Source of the DNA: an uncultured Bacteroidales bacterium
GTDB lineage: Bacteria; Bacteroidota; Bacteroidia; Bacteroidales; UBA932
Direction of reading: 5' to 3'
DNA length: 61,772 nucleotides
NCBI GenBank assembly: GCA_900545245.1
Contig: UQYV01000017.1
Span: forward strand, 1-61,772
In this document: positions 59,348 through 61,772 of the stretch, in pieces
How the letters are laid out: each line of letters begins with the position of its first letter
How positions within the stretch are numbered: the stretch's first letter is position 1
Made by a program: the position numbers and the translations under genes
Notes under the pieces: model-generated
Databases searched by the model: none
The model's input: only the letters and a program-made list of their open reading frames with translations
What the model was told of the DNA's origin: nothing

Positions 59348-60877
59348 ATGGATATTTTTAAGAAAAAGGCGAATCTCAAATATCTTTGTGCATTTCTGAG
59401 CATTTTCACGCTTATAGCATATCACATTCCTTTTTTCAGTATCGCAGTATCCAAATTGGAGGGCACGTGGAAGACAATTTTCGTGGTTTTCTCTTTGATG
59501 ATACTGATTCTGGCGATAACTTATTTTTTCTATTATCTGGTGCTCTGGTTGGGGCGTATTGTCGGAAAAATCATAATCGCGGCAACTTTTATCTGCAATG
59601 CTGCGGCGATGTATTTTATTAATACTTACGAGGTTGTGATTGATGACGCGATGATGGGGAATGTCTTCAACACGCGCTTTTCAGAGGCATCCGGATTTTT
59701 CAGCTCCGGGGCGGTGATTTATCTGCTCTTTCTCGGCATACTGCCTTCGGTCTATCTTTTTGCGAGGAAAACGGACTATGGCTCTTTTAAGCGTTTTTCG
59801 CTCAATGTCGGAGGCTCGTTGGGCGTGATTCTCGCAGTGGCTCTCATCAATTTCTCGAACTGGTCGTGGATGCACGTCAATCTCGGACCTCTCGGCAGCT
59901 ATATGATGCCCTGGTCGTATGTCTTCAATTCGGTCCGTTACCACAATTCTGTCAAAAAGCGTAACCGTGTGGAAATCAAGCTGCCGGATGCTGTTTTTAC
60001 AGACAGCACCAAGTCGGTCTGCCTGCTCGTGATAGGGGAGTCCGCACGCCGGGACCATTTTTCGCTCTATGGATATGAACGTGAGACCAACCCTCTCTTG
60101 AAAAATGATACAGTGGTGGCTTTGCCTGCAATTGCTGCAGCGACCTATACGACAGAGGGCGTGAAGGCGATTTTGAATTATACCCCGGGAGAACAGCTCT
60201 ATGAGCCTCTGCCAAGCTATCTCTCCCGTGCCGGAGCCTATGTCCTTTGGCGCAGCAACAATTGGGGTGAACAACCTTTGCATATAGACTCCTATCAGAC
60301 TGTGGATGATTTGAAGAAAATCTATCCGGATTCCGACCCGCGCTACGACGCCATCCTTTTGGAAGGTCTTGCGGAGCAGCTTCTTTCATCGGGGAAAAAC
60401 AAAGTGCTGGCGGTTCTGCACAGCTGCACGAGCCACGGTCCTGACTATAGTTCTCATTATCCGGCCGAGTTTGAAGTTTTTACACCCATAAACAAGACAG
60501 CGGAAATGTCGAAGGTCGCTCCGGAGCAACTTGTCAATTCGTATGACAATTCGATTTTATACACTGACTATCTGCTACATAAGGCGATAGAGGAATTGGA
60601 ATCCCTGCCTGAGGAGTGGCGGCGCTGTATGATTTATGTCTCCGACCACGGGGAGTCGCTCGGTGAGAACGGGCTGTTTATGCACGGGGTGACGCGCTCG
60701 CTGGCCCCAAGGGAGCAACTTGAAATTCCCTTTATCGTCTGGCATCCTGGCGGAGGAGATGATTTTCTGAAGAAAGAGATTAATTTCGTGGAGCAATATA
60801 ATGTATTTCACAGTATTATGCATTTTCTTGGGGCCGTTAGCGAAGTTTATGACGAAAATATGAATATCTTCAAATGA
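59348..60877 (+). CDS. EptA-like phosphoethanolamine transferase
   Basis: A 509-residue inner-membrane enzyme with five N-terminal membrane helices (about 10-175) and a periplasmic sulfatase-fold domain. Motifs are LLVIGESARRDHFSLYGYERETNP, TCSCTSH-like HSCTSHGPDY, and YVSDHGESLGENGLFMHG, which supply the metal ligands. The residue in the nucleophile position is Ser 232 (GES) where EptA and MCR have Thr. The family moves phosphoethanolamine onto lipid A or other envelope glycans, which lowers sensitivity to cationic peptides. It overlaps the next gene by 4 nt. Confidence 0.82.
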   Translation: MDIFKKKANLKYLCAFLSIFTLIAYHIPFFSIAVSKLEGTWKTIFVVFSLMILILAITYFFYYLVLWLGRIVGKIIIAATFICNAAAMYFINTYEVVIDDAMMGNVFNTRFSEASGFFSSGAVIYLLFLGILPSVYLFARKTDYGSFKRFSLNVGGSLGVILAVALINFSNWSWMHVNLGPLGSYMMPWSYVFNSVRYHNSVKKRNRVEIKLPDAVFTDSTKSVCLLVIGESARRDHFSLYGYERETNPLLKNDTVVALPAIAAATYTTEGVKAILNYTPGEQLYEPLPSYLSRAGAYVLWRSNNWGEQPLHIDSYQTVDDLKKIYPDSDPRYDAILLEGLAEQLLSSGKNKVLAVLHSCTSHGPDYSSHYPAEFEVFTPINKTAEMSKVAPEQLVNSYDNSILYTDYLLHKAIEELESLPEEWRRCMIYVSDHGESLGENGLFMHGVTRSLAPREQLEIPFIVWHPGGGDDFLKKEINFVEQYNVFHSIMHFLGAVSEVYDENMNIFK

Positions 60878-61716
60878 GTGCTCTCTTTGTCATAAATCCC
60901 ATTGCCGGCAAGGGCAGGAAGGAAAAATTGCTCGAAGTTTTGAGGCGGGGCGGTCATAGGGCTGTGCTTACCGAGTATGCGGGGCAGGCGGAGCTTATAG
61001 CACGTGACGCAGCTGAGGACGTGGTTGTGGCGGTCGGAGGAGATGGTACTGTCAATGAGGTGGCGCGTGGCTTGCTTGGCAGTGACAAGATTTTGGGTAT
61101 TCTTCCCTGTGGAAGCGGTGACGGGCTCGCTCGTTGTCTCGGAATCAGTCACAAGCTGTCCGAGGCCATTCGAATCATAGAAAACGGAAAGACAGCCCCG
61201 CTTGATGCGGGTTTTGTGAACGGCAGGGCGTTTTTTTCCGTATGCGGAGTGGGTTTCGATGCGAACGTAAGCAAAATGTTCGCTCTTTCGGGAAAAAGGG
61301 GACTTTCCACCTACATTGCCAAGTCTGTGGAACTGTGGAGAACGTTCAAACCGGAGAGATTCACGATAAATATCGATGGAATGGAGTGGACTCAGGAGGC
61401 TGTGGCTGTCATTGTGGGAAATTCCAATCAATGGGGAAACGGGGCGAAGATTACTCCCGGGGCGGACTGCGGTGACGGACTTCTTGATATTACCGTACTC
61501 GATATGTTCCACAGCATCGAAATTCCCCATCTGGTGGCCTTGCTGATGAGCGGTCACAGCAATCTCAGCCGCCGCTCCCATTGCTATCGTGGCCGACAAA
61601 TCCGGATTTCCCGTTCTTCAGAGGGACCGGCGCATTTTGACGGCGACTGGTTCGACGGAGTGAAACAGCTCGATGTAAGCCTGCAACCCTCGGCACTGAG
61701 GGTTCTGGTGCCTTAG
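60874..61716 (+). CDS. Diacylglycerol kinase-like lipid kinase
   Basis: A 280-residue DagK/YegS-type kinase. The N-terminal domain has FVINPIAGKGRKEKLL, the nucleotide-binding GGDGTVNEVARGLLG and LPCGSGDGLARCLGI; the C-terminal beta domain has VGFDANVSKMFA, VGNSNQWGNGAKITPGADCGDGLLDITVL and FDGDWF. It phosphorylates diacylglycerol or a related lipid. The ATG overlaps the EptA-like stop (ATGA), so the two are translationally coupled. EptA-type reactions release diacylglycerol from phosphatidylethanolamine, and this kinase would recycle it to phosphatidic acid. Confidence 0.9.
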   Translation: MSALFVINPIAGKGRKEKLLEVLRRGGHRAVLTEYAGQAELIARDAAEDVVVAVGGDGTVNEVARGLLGSDKILGILPCGSGDGLARCLGISHKLSEAIRIIENGKTAPLDAGFVNGRAFFSVCGVGFDANVSKMFALSGKRGLSTYIAKSVELWRTFKPERFTINIDGMEWTQEAVAVIVGNSNQWGNGAKITPGADCGDGLLDITVLDMFHSIEIPHLVALLMSGHSNLSRRSHCYRGRQIRISRSSEGPAHFDGDWFDGVKQLDVSLQPSALRVLVP

Positions 61717-61772
61717 CGCACGGCTCTTTCATTTAAAGTATAAGTAAAGACATAATGCCCTTACCCGATTCA

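Overview
The window looks like a chromosomal piece of a Bacteroidales-type bacterium (phylum Bacteroidota). The evidence is: two SusC/SusD pairs, a short primary sigma factor without region 1.1, promoters of the TAnnTTTG type with an upstream TTTG box, few Shine-Dalgarno sites, a fimbrillin-like lipoprotein, PqqD and histone-H1-like genes, and DPP-IV-like S9 peptidases. I cannot fix the family or genus from sequence alone.

Layout. 0-3.6 kb: rpsF-rpsR-rplI, a fimbrillin-like lipoprotein preceded by a broken Cys-containing peptide gene, then rplS and tRNA-Arg(ACG) followed by a dense nest of palindromes. 3.9-12.6 kb (minus strand): an S9 peptidase/SusC/SusD/lipoprotein locus in which both the peptidase (at a C7/G7 tract) and SusC carry a frameshift. 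12.8-14 kb: tyrS. 14.2-26.4 kb: a one-strand polysaccharide utilisation locus with a periplasmic sensor/HTH regulator, GH3, SusC, SusD, LamG lipoprotein and a glycoamylase-fold (GH144-like) enzyme, which I read as a likely beta-1,2-glucan system. 26.6-41.8 kb: housekeeping genes (tpiA, tkt, HI0933-type flavoprotein, tRNA-Thr, PqqD plus HPr-kinase-like pair, histone-H1-like, dnaN operon, Deg protease plus rpoD, argS, a second S9 peptidase). 42.2-49.2 kb: an accessory island with an Rpn-type nuclease, a macro-like/YopX-like fusion, a nonsense-interrupted PD-(D/E)XK-like gene, a complete DpnII-type restriction system with two methylases, and a DnaQ-like exonuclease. 49.2-52.7 kb: a His-rich exported protein with a TonB-dependent receptor, and Hsp20. 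53-57.2 kb (minus strand): uraA, a Tsx/DUF5020-like channel and an AzgA-type purine permease, forming a nucleobase/nucleoside uptake cluster. 57.5-61.7 kb: SulP transporter, EptA-like phosphoethanolamine transferase and a DagK-like lipid kinase.

The most unusual signal is non-coding. A structured repeat with the conserved core CTGCTTCGTTG ... AATCCTCACAACC-loop-GGTTG ... TTGCATCC sits directly behind the stop codons of four genes (rplI, the HI0933-type flavoprotein, the Tsx-like gene, uraA), always sense to the gene. Each copy is closed by a long stem whose 5' arm is the gene's own 3' end or starts 2 nt after the stop codon. A fifth copy lies in the opposite orientation beside the uraA copy. 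The stem sequence differs in every copy while pairing is kept, and one core base pair covaries. A second structure, directly behind tRNA-Arg, is a 135-nt perfect four-way nest whose three arms are capped by GAAA, CTTG and GTAA tetraloops. Together they suggest hairpin elements that insert into, or grow from, the terminators of host genes.
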